Source of the DNA: Rhodopseudomonas palustris
GTDB taxonomy: Bacteria; Pseudomonadota; Alphaproteobacteria; Rhizobiales; Xanthobacteraceae
Length of the DNA stretch: 64,000 nucleotides
Reading direction: 5' to 3'
NCBI RefSeq assembly: GCF_034479375.1
Contig: NZ_CP140155.1
Location: forward strand, 248,001 to 312,000
Made by a program: the position numbers and the translations under genes. Of this stretch, positions 37,601 through 46,471 are shown piece by piece. The notes under the pieces were generated by a model, which saw nothing but the letters and a program-made list of their open reading frames with translations, had not been told where the DNA came from and made no database searches. Each line of letters starts with the position of its first letter. The first letter of the stretch is position 1.

Positions 37601-40294
37601 TCACGCCGTCATCACCATCTTCGCCCCCGCCACGATCTTGCGGAGCTCCGGCAGGCACGAGCCGCAATTGGTGCCGGCGCGGAGAGACTTGCCGATCGCT
37701 TCGACGCTGACGGCGGTGCCGCTTTCGATCGCGTCGCGGATGGTGGTGAGGCCGACGCCGAAACAGGCGCAGACGATCGGACCGGAATCGGCAAGGCCGT
37801 CGGTGGAGCGGCCCGAGAGCACGGCGCGGCGCTGCTGATCGGGGAGCACTTCGGCCTCGAACAGCGCCTTCACCGCGTCCCATTGCGGCGTGGCCTCGGC
37901 CGGTCCGACGAACAGGCAGCCGACCAGCTTTCCGTCTTGGAACGCCGCCGCGCGAAAACTCTGCCGCGGCGCGTCGAGATATTCGGCGAGCTCGACGCCG
38001 TCGCCGAACAGCGCCTTGGCGCGACCGCGCCACGCCGATGCGGGCTCATCGCTCGCGAACAACAGGCCCGCGCCGTTGCGGACCGCGACCCGCGTCCACC
38101 AATTGCCCTCCGGCAGCGCCAGCGGCTGCCGCGACAGCGCGAAGCCGCGCCGCGCGTAGTCGACCGGCGCGATTGCCGCCGGCGTCGCTTTGGCTTCGGG
38201 CTGGCCGGAGAACGGATCGGTGGCCGGCGCCACCAGCGCGCCGACCCGCGCGGTCGCCGCGGTCTCGCCGCTCCAGTGGATCGGTGCGAACAGCGAACCC
38301 TGGCGCTGGCCGGCGCTGACCATCACCGCGAGCACGCAGGCGCCGTGCGCCGTGGTGATGCGGGCGAAGCCGCCGTCGCGGAGGCCGGCCGCCGCGGCGT
38401 CGTCCGGATGCACCTCGACGAACGGCTCCGGCCGATGCGCGCCGAGCCGCGGGCTGAGGCCGCTGCGGGTCATGGTGTGCCACTGATCGCGGATCCGGCC
38501 GGTGTTCAGCACCAGCGGGAATGTTTCGGACACAGCGTTGCGCGGCGCCGGCCGTTCCGGCGCGATCAGCCGCGCGCGGCGGTCGGGGGTGAAGAAATGT
38601 CCTTCGGCGAAGAACCGAGTCTCGCCTTGCGCCTCGCCCACGCGGGCCGGCCATTGCACCGGATCGAGCGCGTTGAAGGCGTCGTCGCTCAGCGAACCCA
38701 GCGCGCCGATGTCGAAGTCGCGGCTGCCGTCATTCTCGAACGCCGACAGCGCGGCGTGCTCGCGGAAGATATCGGCCGGGGACTGATAGTTGAACGCCTC
38801 CGCAAAACCCATCCGCTGCGCCACCTGCGCCACGATCCACCAGTCCGGCCTGGCCTCGCCCGGCAGCGGCAGGAACGCTCGCTGGCGCGAGATCCGCCGT
38901 TCCGAATTGGTGACTGTTCCGTCTTTCTCGCCCCAGGCGGCGGCCGGCAGCAGCACGTGCGCGCCGCAGGCGACGGTGTCGTTGCTGATCACGTTTTCCG
39001 AGATCACCAGCAGGTCGAGCTTCTTCAAGGCCTCGGCGACGAAGCCGGCACGCGGCAGCGACACCGCCGGGTTGGTCGCCATCACCCACAGCGCCTTGAT
39101 CTCGCCGCGGCCGATCGCGTCGAACATCGCGACCGCCTTGTGCCCCTCGCGTTGCGCCATGTTCGGCGCGCGCCAGAACCGGCCGACGCGATCAATCGCC
39201 TCCGGCGTGAAGTCCATATGAGCGGCGAGCTGATTGGCGAGGCCGCCGACCTCGCGGCCACCCATCGCATTGGGCTGACCGGTCAGCGAGAACGGCCCCA
39301 TGCCGGGCCGGCCGATCCGGCCGGTGGCGAGATGGCAGTTGATGATCGCGCCGACCTTGTCGGTGCCCTGCGCCGACTGATTGACGCCTTGGGAATAGCA
39401 GGTGACCACCTTCGGCGTGTCACGGAACAACGCGAAGAACTGCGCCACATCGGTTTCGCTCAGTCCGGTTGCTGCCGCCGTCGCGGCGATGTCCGGCGCG
39501 ATCTCGCGGGCGCGCACCAGCGCGTCGGTCAATCCCGTGGTGTGCTTGTCGAGATAGTCGAAGTCGAAGGACAAAGTGTCGGCGAGATGCACCAGCAGGC
39601 CGCTGAACAAAGCGGTGTCCATGCCGGGCGCGACCGCCAGATGCAGGTCGTCGTTCTCGACGCTGGCGGTGCGGCGCGGGTCGATCACCACGATCCTGGC
39701 GCCGCGCGCGCGCTTGTTGGCGATGATGCGTTGATACAATACCGGGTGGCACCACGCGGCGTTGGAGCCGACCAGCACGATCAGATCGGCCTGATCGAGA
39801 TCGGCATAGGTCCCCGGCACGGTGTCGCTGCCGAAGGCGCGGCGATGGCCGGCGACCGAGGAGGCCATGCACAGCCGCGAATTTGTGTCGACATTGGCCG
39901 AGCCGACAAAACCTTTCATCAGCTTGTTGGCGACGTAGTAGTCCTCGGTCAGCAACTGGCCCGAGAGATAGAACGCAACCGAGTCCGGCCCGTGCTTTGC
40001 GACGATCTCCGCAAAGCCGTTCGCGACGTTGTCCAGCGCGGTGTCCCAGGACGCCTGCGCCATCGCGCCGTCCGGTCCGCGCAGCATCGGGTGCAGCAAC
40101 CTTGTGCCGAGCGCCAGCGTTTCGCCGAGCGCCGAGCCCTTCGAGCACAGCCGGCCGAAATTCGCCGGATGCTCGGGATCGCCGCTGATCGTCGCGCCGC
40201 CGATGCCGTCGGGCCTGGCGAGCACGCCGCAGCCGACGCCGCAATAGGCGCAGGTGGTGCGCACCGCCGGCGGGTGCTGCGTCAGCGCGTTCAT
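37601..40294 (-). CDS. nasA: Assimilatory nitrate reductase catalytic subunit with C-terminal BFD Fe-S domain
   Basis: This 897-residue cytoplasmic Mo-bis-MGD enzyme reduces nitrate to nitrite. An N-terminal [4Fe-4S] site is formed by C15, C18, C22 and C50 (TTCAYCGVGCGV...RLCSKG). Molybdopterin segments include NSRLCMASSVAGHRRAFGSD, VGSNAAWCHPVLYQRI and ATNPAVSLPRAG. The molydopterin-dinucleotide domain is near TGRIRDQWHTMTRSG. The C terminus is a bacterioferritin-associated-ferredoxin-like [2Fe-2S] domain (CACFGVG...NCGSCLPELRKIV), as in NasA/NasC. It starts one base inside the end of the flavoprotein gene (TGATG), indicating coupling. The frame is open upstream, but the Fe-S motif and overlap fix ATG 40294. 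Confidence 0.93.
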   Translation of the reverse strand: MNALTQHPPAVRTTCAYCGVGCGVLARPDGIGGATISGDPEHPANFGRLCSKGSALGETLALGTRLLHPMLRGPDGAMAQASWDTALDNVANGFAEIVAKHGPDSVAFYLSGQLLTEDYYVANKLMKGFVGSANVDTNSRLCMASSVAGHRRAFGSDTVPGTYADLDQADLIVLVGSNAAWCHPVLYQRIIANKRARGARIVVIDPRRTASVENDDLHLAVAPGMDTALFSGLLVHLADTLSFDFDYLDKHTTGLTDALVRAREIAPDIAATAAATGLSETDVAQFFALFRDTPKVVTCYSQGVNQSAQGTDKVGAIINCHLATGRIGRPGMGPFSLTGQPNAMGGREVGGLANQLAAHMDFTPEAIDRVGRFWRAPNMAQREGHKAVAMFDAIGRGEIKALWVMATNPAVSLPRAGFVAEALKKLDLLVISENVISNDTVACGAHVLLPAAAWGEKDGTVTNSERRISRQRAFLPLPGEARPDWWIVAQVAQRMGFAEAFNYQSPADIFREHAALSAFENDGSRDFDIGALGSLSDDAFNALDPVQWPARVGEAQGETRFFAEGHFFTPDRRARLIAPERPAPRNAVSETFPLVLNTGRIRDQWHTMTRSGLSPRLGAHRPEPFVEVHPDDAAAAGLRDGGFARITTAHGACVLAVMVSAGQRQGSLFAPIHWSGETAATARVGALVAPATDPFSGQPEAKATPAAIAPVDYARRGFALSRQPLALPEGNWWTRVAVRNGAGLLFASDEPASAWRGRAKALFGDGVELAEYLDAPRQSFRAAAFQDGKLVGCLFVGPAEATPQWDAVKALFEAEVLPDQQRRAVLSGRSTDGLADSGPIVCACFGVGLTTIRDAIESGTAVSVEAIGKSLRAGTNCGSCLPELRKIVAGAKMVMTA

Positions 40295-41913
40295 CAATAG
40301 ACGTCCTGCTGATAGCGGCCCTGCTTCTTCAGCTCGGAGACGAAGGCGGTGGCCTCCGCCGCGCTGCGCGCGCCGTGCTGCGCGACGATGTCGACCAGCG
40401 CCAGTTCGACGTCCTTGGCCATCCGTTGGGCGTCGCCGCAGACATAGATGGTGGCGCCCTCGGTGAGCCAGCTCCACAGATCGCGGCCGACCTCGCGCAT
40501 CCGGTCCTGCACGTAGATCTTCTCGCCCGAGTCGCGCGACCATGCCAGCGACAGCCGCGTCAGCAGGCCGCTGCGCTTCATCGCGTTCAGTTCGTCGTCG
40601 TAGAAGAAGTCGCAGGCGGAGCGTTGATGCCCGAAGAACAGCCAGTTCTTGCCGGGCGCCGCGATCGCCTGCCGCTCGTGCAGAAAGGCGCGGAAGGGTG
40701 CGACGCCGGTGCCGGGACCGATCATGATGATCGGCTGAGCGGGATCGGCCGGTAGCGCGAAATTATGCGCCTTCTGCACATAGACGCGCACGCTGTCGCC
40801 GGGCGTCACGCGTTCGGCGAGGCCGGTCGAACAGACGCCGAGCCGCTGCCGCTTGCCGATGGTGTAGCGCACGCAATCCACCGTCAGTGACAGCCGGCCG
40901 GGGATGGTCTTCGGCGACGACGAGATCGAATACAGCCGCGGCTGCAGCGGATCGAGCGCCTCGACGAAGGCTTCGGGATCCGGACGGATGCCGGGGAATT
41001 TCTCCAGCGCCGCCAGCACGTCGAGCGTTGCGGCGTCGCCGTCCGGGTCCTCGCCATTGGCGAGCGCGCGGGCCTTCTTCCGCTTGTCGCCGCCGGTGAT
41101 GTAGCTGATCAGCTGGAACAGCATGTCGGGCGCCGGCGACAGCGACACGCTGTCGGTTAGCACCGCGCGCAGGCTGCGCTCGCCGATCGGGAATTCAGCG
41201 GGCGCCCGGAGCGCTTGAAGCACCAGATCGACCAGCGCCGGATCGTTGCCCGGAAACAGCCCGAAGGAATCGCCGGCCTCGTAACTCAGTCCCTCCTCGA
41301 GCTCGAATTCGATGTGCCAGGTCTCCTTTTCGGAGCCGTCCTTGTTCAGCTTGCGGCGCGAGAGAACCTTTGCGGTCGCCGGATTGTCGCGCGAGGTGCC
41401 GCGCGGCGGCAGCGCCGCGGCGGCGGCAGCGTCGACCGCGAGCGGCGGCGCGCTGTCGAGCTTCGGCGCGCTGCCGATCTGCTCGGCCAGCGTCTTCACC
41501 ATCCGGGCGGTGTCCTTGCCGCCGGGCGCGCACAGATTGAGTCGCGGTTCCTTGCCTTCGAAGATCGCTGCCGAGTAGTTCTTGCAGTCGTAGCCGCACT
41601 GGCCGCAATCCTGCTGCGCCATAGCCGCCATCAGCTTCCAGCGTAGCGGCTTGCTCTCGGCGAGTTGCATCCGCTCGGCGATCGGCAGCGTCTGGTCGTG
41701 CCACGGCGCGCCGCCGTCGTCGGCGGCGGCCCCGGGGGCAGGGCCGTTGCCGAGCAGCGCCGCGGCCTGTTCGCTCGACAGTGCGGTGACGCCGGAGCCG
41801 TCGAGCGAGACGAGGCCGGCGAAGAAACCGTTGAGCCAGGCGCGCTGCTCCTCGGAGAACGGCGCGGTGTCGGGGATCAGGGTCGGGATCGGCGGCGGCA
41901 TATTCTGGCTCAT
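40294..41913 (-). CDS. CysJ-like FAD/NADPH reductase with N-terminal Fe-S motif, no flavodoxin domain
   Basis: This 539-residue protein has an N-terminal Fe4S-type motif, C103-x2-C106-x3-C110 with C128 (QQDCGQCGYDC...LNLC). A sulfite-reductase-flavoprotein-type FAD domain follows (RLYSISSSP, GVCSTGLA), then a NADP domain (GPGTGVAPFRAF, YVCGD), ending in QDVY as CysJ does. The flavodoxin domain of CysJ is absent. By its position between nirA and nasA it probably passes electrons from NAD(P)H to nitrate reductase, like the flavoprotein in the Bradyrhizobium nitrate-assimilation/haemoglobin cluster. Its ATG overlaps the nirA stop (ATGA). Confidence 0.85.
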   Translation of the reverse strand: MSQNMPPPIPTLIPDTAPFSEEQRAWLNGFFAGLVSLDGSGVTALSSEQAAALLGNGPAPGAAADDGGAPWHDQTLPIAERMQLAESKPLRWKLMAAMAQQDCGQCGYDCKNYSAAIFEGKEPRLNLCAPGGKDTARMVKTLAEQIGSAPKLDSAPPLAVDAAAAAALPPRGTSRDNPATAKVLSRRKLNKDGSEKETWHIEFELEEGLSYEAGDSFGLFPGNDPALVDLVLQALRAPAEFPIGERSLRAVLTDSVSLSPAPDMLFQLISYITGGDKRKKARALANGEDPDGDAATLDVLAALEKFPGIRPDPEAFVEALDPLQPRLYSISSSPKTIPGRLSLTVDCVRYTIGKRQRLGVCSTGLAERVTPGDSVRVYVQKAHNFALPADPAQPIIMIGPGTGVAPFRAFLHERQAIAAPGKNWLFFGHQRSACDFFYDDELNAMKRSGLLTRLSLAWSRDSGEKIYVQDRMREVGRDLWSWLTEGATIYVCGDAQRMAKDVELALVDIVAQHGARSAAEATAFVSELKKQGRYQQDVY

Positions 41914-43682
41914 GCGCCGGGCTCCGAAGTCGTATCGATGGCGAAGATCTGCCTCAACGCTGCCGCGTCGTGGCGGCGGGTGAAGGCGAGGAAGCTCTCG
42001 TCGGGCGAGGCGCGCTGCGCGAGATAGATGCGCAGCATCTGCTCGATCACGCGCGGCGCATCCTCGGACTTCACGTCGCGGAGGATCTCGGCGCCGATCG
42101 CGGCGTCGGGCCCGAACGCGCCGCCGACATGGATGTGATAGCCCTCGACGGTGTCTTCGTCCGAGACCGGCACCTTGGCGCCGATCAGGCCGATGTCGCT
42201 GATGAAATGCTGCGCGCAGGAATGATGACAGCCGGTGAGGTGGATGTTGACCGGCGTGTCGAGCGCCACGCGTGGCTCGCAATACTCGGCGATCGCCTCC
42301 GCGCTCTCCTTGGTATGCGCGGCGGCGAAGCGGCAGCCGGTGGCGCCGGTGCAGGCGATCAGGCCGGCGCGGATCGGGCTGGCGTGGGTCGCAAGGCCGA
42401 GCGCCTCGATCGCGGCGGTCGCATCGGCAACGCGGGCATCGGCGACGCCGGAGATCAGCAGATTCTGCCAGACGGTGAGGCGGATGTCGCCGTCGCCGAA
42501 GCCGCGCGCGATCTCGGCGAGGCCGCGCATCTGCGCCGACGTGAGCCGGCCGAGCGACAGCCGGACGCCGATGTAGTTCAGGCCCGGCTGCTTCTGCGGA
42601 TGAACGCCGATATGCGCGGCGCGATCGGCGGCCGGGCGCGGCTGCGCGGCCTCGGTCGGCACGCGCAGCAGTTTGCGGCCGAGTCTGTCCTCGACCAGCC
42701 CGAGAAACTTGTCGAAGCCGAAAGCGTCGAGCACGTATTTCAGCCGCGATCTGTTGCGGTCGGTGCGGTCGCCGTGCTCGATGAACACCCGCACGATCGC
42801 GTCCGCGACCTCGGTTGCTTCATCCGGCGGCACGATCACGCCAGTGTCGCGGGCAAAATCCTTGTGGCCGGTGATGCCGCCGAGCGCGAGCCGGAACCAG
42901 ACGCCGGGCGCGACGCCGTGACCTTCGGCAATCGTCACCGCCTGGAACGCGATGTCGTTGGTGTCCTCCAGCGTCGGGATCAGCCCGCCGCCGTCGAACG
43001 CGACGTTGAATTTTCGCGGGAGCCCATACAGGGCGCGTTCGTTCAGGATGTGGAAGTGCCATTCGCGCGCATAGGGCCGCGTGTCGATCAGTTCCTGCGG
43101 GTCGATGCCGGCGGTGGCTGATCCCGTGACGTTGCGGATGTTGTCCGCGCCGGCGCCGCGCGCCCACAGGCCGAGGCTCTCGATGCCCTCGATCAGCGTC
43201 ACGGCGTTCTTCGGCGCGATCTCGCGTAGTTGCAGATTGGCGCGCGTCGTCACATGCGAATAGCCGCCGCCGCACGAATCCGCGAGATCGGCGAGGCCGG
43301 CCATCTGCCACGAGGTCAGCACGCCGTTGGGAATCCGCAAGCGGCACATATAGGAGGTCTGCGCCGGCGCGACGTAGAACAGCCCGTAATAGCGCCAGCG
43401 GAAATTGTCCGCCGGCTTCGGCGGCGTATTCGTCTTGGCTTGCTGCTTCAGCCGCGCATAGGCGTCGAACGGATGTTCCTCGCGCTTCCACTTCTCCTGA
43501 TCGGGCAGCTTCTTGCCGGAGGCCGTAGCACGGTCCTGAGCGGCGATGTGAATCGCATCGGGCCCGCTCGGAGCGGCCTCGCTCGACGCGGGCAGGGCGC
43601 CGCGGGCCGCGCGCGCGGCGGTGACGCCGGTGGCGAAGCCTTCGAGGTAGCGCTTCTGGTCGATCGTGAATTCGCTTCCCAT
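41910..43682 (-). CDS. nirA: Siroheme/[4Fe-4S] nitrite reductase, NirA type
   Basis: This 590-residue protein belongs to the nitrite/sulfite reductase family. It has two ferredoxin-like repeats (SYMCRLRIPNGVLTSWQM and LNYIGVRLSLGRLTSAQM). The cluster ligands are C444, C450 (CTGATGC) and C485, C489 (CHHSC). RANLQLREI and NLLISGV lie at the siroheme-binding repeats. It reduces nitrite to ammonium with electrons from ferredoxin or a flavoprotein. ATG 43682 has GAGGG at a good distance; an upstream TTG is less likely. It overlaps the downstream flavoprotein gene by ATGA. Confidence 0.9.
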   Translation of the reverse strand: MGSEFTIDQKRYLEGFATGVTAARAARGALPASSEAAPSGPDAIHIAAQDRATASGKKLPDQEKWKREEHPFDAYARLKQQAKTNTPPKPADNFRWRYYGLFYVAPAQTSYMCRLRIPNGVLTSWQMAGLADLADSCGGGYSHVTTRANLQLREIAPKNAVTLIEGIESLGLWARGAGADNIRNVTGSATAGIDPQELIDTRPYAREWHFHILNERALYGLPRKFNVAFDGGGLIPTLEDTNDIAFQAVTIAEGHGVAPGVWFRLALGGITGHKDFARDTGVIVPPDEATEVADAIVRVFIEHGDRTDRNRSRLKYVLDAFGFDKFLGLVEDRLGRKLLRVPTEAAQPRPAADRAAHIGVHPQKQPGLNYIGVRLSLGRLTSAQMRGLAEIARGFGDGDIRLTVWQNLLISGVADARVADATAAIEALGLATHASPIRAGLIACTGATGCRFAAAHTKESAEAIAEYCEPRVALDTPVNIHLTGCHHSCAQHFISDIGLIGAKVPVSDEDTVEGYHIHVGGAFGPDAAIGAEILRDVKSEDAPRVIEQMLRIYLAQRASPDESFLAFTRRHDAAALRQIFAIDTTSEPGA

Positions 43683-43689
43683 CAGTCCC

Positions 43690-44922
43690 TCATGCGGCAA
43701 CGGATTTGCCGGCGCGCGCAGCGAGCGCGCGGCCGAACATCATGTCGTTGCGGATGGTTTCGATCGATTGGCCGGAGCGGATCAGGTCGAGATACCAGAG
43801 CCCGTCATGGGTATCGCCGAACAGCACGCAGCCGGTCAGCTTCTCGCCCTTGATCACCAGCTTTTTGTAGCTGCCGAGGCCCGGATCGGTGAATACGATC
43901 TGCTCGGTGCCCGGGCTGCCGAGGAAGTCCCCGGCGGAAAACAGATTCACGCCTGAGACTTTGAGATTGGTGGCGAGCACGCTGCCGCGATAGGCGCCGT
44001 CGCCGCCGGACAGATGCGACGCCAGCGCGCGGGCCTGCTCATAGGCCGGCTCGACCAGGCCGTAGCAGGCGCCGCGATGCTCAGCGCATTCGCCGATCGC
44101 GTAGATGCCGTGTTTGCTGGTCTGCAGATGATCGTCGACCAGGATGCCGCGACCGATGTCGAGGCCGGCGGCGCGCGCGAGATCAACGTTGGGGCGGATG
44201 CCGGCGGCGACCACGACCAGATCGGCGGCTACGGCGCTGCCGTCTTTCAAATGCACGGTCTCGACCCGGCCGTCGCCGGTGATCGCCGCGGTGTCGGCTT
44301 CGAGCCGCACCGCGATGCCCTTGCTCTCGACCGCGTTCTTCAGCATCGCCGAGGCGGTCGGATCGAGCTGGCGTTCCATCAGCCGGTCCATCAGATGCAC
44401 CACGGTGACGCGCGCGCCGGCCTTGGCGAGGCCGTAGGCGGCCTCCAGCCCGAGCAGGCCGCCGCCGATCACCACGGCGCTGCGGCCACCGGAGGCTGCG
44501 TCCTCGATCGCCGCGACGTCGGCGAGATCGCGGAAGGTCAGCACGCCGGGCAGCTCCATCCCGGGCACGTTCAGCCGGATCGGCTTCGAGCCGGTGGCGA
44601 TCACCAGTTTGGAAAACGGCAGCGTCGCGCCGGTGGCGAGCCGCACCCGCCTGATCGCAGGATCGATCGCTTTCGCCGCGGCACTCTCGCCGTACAGCAG
44701 CGTGACGCCGCGGTCGCGCCACCATTGCGCCGGCCGCAGCTCGATCTCGGCCTTGGAGACTTCGCGCGCCAGCACCGACGACAGCAGCACGCGATTATAG
44801 GCCAGCCGCGGCTCGTCGCCGATCACCGCGATGGCGTAGCGGCCCAGCGCATTCTTGCCGAGTTCCTCCACTAGCCGCACCGCCGCCATGCCATTGCCGA
44901 TGATGACGAGGGGTTCGCTCAT
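43690..44922 (-). CDS. FAD/NAD(P) reductase equivalent to the NirB N-terminal part
   Basis: This 410-residue pyridine-nucleotide disulfide-oxidoreductase-like protein resembles the N-terminal half of NADH-nitrite reductase NirB: MSEPLVIIGNGMAAVRLVEEL, AYNRVLLSSVLA, LVIATGSKP, AVVIGGGLLGLEAAYGLAKAG and VVAAGIRPN. It ends KSVAA with none of the BFD or siroheme domains of full NirB. It therefore probably supplies electrons to a separate partner, most likely NirA, whose gene starts eight bases after this stop. Confidence 0.87.
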   Translation of the reverse strand: MSEPLVIIGNGMAAVRLVEELGKNALGRYAIAVIGDEPRLAYNRVLLSSVLAREVSKAEIELRPAQWWRDRGVTLLYGESAAAKAIDPAIRRVRLATGATLPFSKLVIATGSKPIRLNVPGMELPGVLTFRDLADVAAIEDAASGGRSAVVIGGGLLGLEAAYGLAKAGARVTVVHLMDRLMERQLDPTASAMLKNAVESKGIAVRLEADTAAITGDGRVETVHLKDGSAVAADLVVVAAGIRPNVDLARAAGLDIGRGILVDDHLQTSKHGIYAIGECAEHRGACYGLVEPAYEQARALASHLSGGDGAYRGSVLATNLKVSGVNLFSAGDFLGSPGTEQIVFTDPGLGSYKKLVIKGEKLTGCVLFGDTHDGLWYLDLIRSGQSIETIRNDMMFGRALAARAGKSVAA

Positions 44923-44940
44923 CGAAGCGCCTCACCGATC

Positions 44941-45092
44941 CTTCCTTCTCCCCTTGTGGGAGAAGGTGGCGCGGACATCGTCCGCGCCGGATGAGGGGTG
45001 CCACGAGCGCTGCGCCGGCGTCCGCGCGACTCCTCACCCGCCTTCGACGCTGCGCGTCTCAGGCACCCTCTCCCACAAGGGGAGAGGGAAGG
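44941..45092. repeat. Inverted CCTTCTCCC...GGGAGAAGG repeats between haemoglobin and reductase genes
   Basis: CCTTCTCCCCTTGTGGGAGAAGG stands at the left end, and CACCCTCTCCCACAAGGGGA with GAGGGAAGG at the right end, so the two outer arms are complementary. It lies inside the nitrate-assimilation gene row. Confidence 0.75.
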
Positions 45093-45124
45093 GGTGCGTA
45101 CCGTATCGCGCGCTGACTTCATCA

Positions 45125-45544
45125 TCATGCCGCCACGCTATTCGCTTCGGCGATCATGTAGCTCGACAGCGTTGTGTAGGCCGTGGTCCAAGCCTCGGCG
45201 AGGTCCGGCGTCCAGTCCTGGCCCAGCCCCTGTTCGAGTGTCCACAGCAGCGCGGCGCCGACCGGGGCGTAGTGCGCGGGCGCGACGCCGTAGCCGACAT
45301 GCAGCTTGGCGAGCCGGCTCGCCGCCGGCAGGATCGCCGGCAGGTCGGTCAGCCCGCCGACCACGACCGCGAGCGTGCCCATCAGCTTCTTGCCCTGTTC
45401 GCGGATGTCCGCCTTGGCGAATAGCGGCTTCACCTCCGGCGCGATCTCGAACAGCCGGCCGTAGAACAGGCGGGCTGCCTGCTCGGAGATCGGCGCCACC
45501 TTGGAGAAGCTTCGCTGCACGAGGGCGATCTGGTCGGGGGTCAT
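45125..45544 (-). CDS. Single-domain haemoglobin (Bjgb-like)
   Basis: This 139-residue globin begins MTPDQIALVQRSFSKVAP. The proximal histidine is H82 in RLAKLHVGYGV, and there is a phenylalanine (F42) in the CD corner (VKPLFAK). It matches the haemoglobin domain of flavohaemoglobins without the reductase part, like Bjgb of the Bradyrhizobium nitrate-assimilation cluster, which protects against nitric oxide made during nitrate reduction. The reductase partner may be one of the flavoproteins encoded downstream. AGGAGG before the ATG decides the start; the longer reading frame runs into repeat DNA. Confidence 0.9.
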   Translation of the reverse strand: MTPDQIALVQRSFSKVAPISEQAARLFYGRLFEIAPEVKPLFAKADIREQGKKLMGTLAVVVGGLTDLPAILPAASRLAKLHVGYGVAPAHYAPVGAALLWTLEQGLGQDWTPDLAEAWTTAYTTLSSYMIAEANSVAA

Positions 45545-45570
45545 AGTCGGTCCTCCTGTTCCAATGTCCT

Positions 45571-45653
45571 CGTCATTGCGAGGAGCGAAGCGACGAAGCA
45601 ATCCATCTTCCGTGCAAAACGCTCTGGATTGCTTCGCTTCGCTCGCAATGACG
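45571..45653. repeat. Inverted CGTCATTGCGAGGAGCGAAG repeat between nrtC and haemoglobin gene
   Basis: CGTCATTGCGAGGAGCGAAG is mirrored by CTTCGCTCGCAATGACG at the right end. Same family as 35052-35132. Confidence 0.8.
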
Positions 45654-45665
45654 CTGTGCATGTGC

Positions 45666-46460
45666 TCACGCCGCCTCGATGTAGCGGTGGCGTTCGTAGA
45701 GGAATTCGAGCACGCGCTGGCGACATTTCAGGTAGGTCGCGTTGGTGGCGAGCTCGAGCCGCTTGCGCGGATGCGGCAGCGGCACGTCGAGCACTTCGCC
45801 GATACGCGCCGACGGGCCGTTGGTCATCATCACGATGCGGTCGCTGAGCAGCACCGCCTCGTCGACGTCGTGGGTGATCATCAGGATGGTGTTGTTCAGC
45901 TTCTGGTGCAGCGCCATCACCGAGTCCTGCAAGTGAGCGCGGGTCAAGGCATCAAGCGCGCCGAACGGCTCGTCGAGCAGCAGCACCTTCGGCTCCATCG
46001 CCAGCGCCCGGGCGATGCCGACGCGCTGTTTCATGCCGCCGGAGATTTCCGACGGCCGCTTGTCGGCGGCGTGGCCCATCTGCACCAAATTGAGGTTGTG
46101 CATCGTCCAGTCGTGGCGCTCGGCGCGCGACTTGCTCTTGGCGAACACCTTGTCGACGCCGAGCCGGACGTTTTGGTACACGGTGAGCCACGGCAGCAGG
46201 CTGTGGTTCTGGAACACGACGGCGCGGTCCGGCCCCGGCGAGTTGACCTCGCGGTCTTCCAGCAGCACGCCGCCGGTCGTCGCCCGCGTCAGCCCGGCGA
46301 CGATGTTGAGCAGGGTCGACTTGCCGCAGCCGGAATGGCCGATGATCGAGACGTATTCGCCGCGTTCGATCGTCAGGTTGATGTCCTTCAGCACCTCGGT
46401 GGTGGCGGAGCCGCGGGTGAAGGTCTTGTCGATGTGATCGAGCTTCAGATAAGCGGTCAT
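45666..46460 (-). CDS. nrtC: Nitrate ABC transporter ATPase
   Basis: This 264-residue ATPase has Walker A GHSGCGKST, signature ISGGMKQRVGIARAL and Walker B LLLDEPFGALDALTR. VFQNHSLLPWLTVYQNVRLGVD is typical of nitrate/sulfonate/taurine (NrtD/SsuB/TauB) ATPases. It follows nrtB by 11 bases. It lacks the NrtA-like C-terminal sensor domain of cyanobacterial NrtC, so it corresponds to the single-domain form used in rhizobia. Confidence 0.92.
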   Translation of the reverse strand: MTAYLKLDHIDKTFTRGSATTEVLKDINLTIERGEYVSIIGHSGCGKSTLLNIVAGLTRATTGGVLLEDREVNSPGPDRAVVFQNHSLLPWLTVYQNVRLGVDKVFAKSKSRAERHDWTMHNLNLVQMGHAADKRPSEISGGMKQRVGIARALAMEPKVLLLDEPFGALDALTRAHLQDSVMALHQKLNNTILMITHDVDEAVLLSDRIVMMTNGPSARIGEVLDVPLPHPRKRLELATNATYLKCRQRVLEFLYERHRYIEAA

Positions 46461-46471
46461 GCTGTTTGTCC

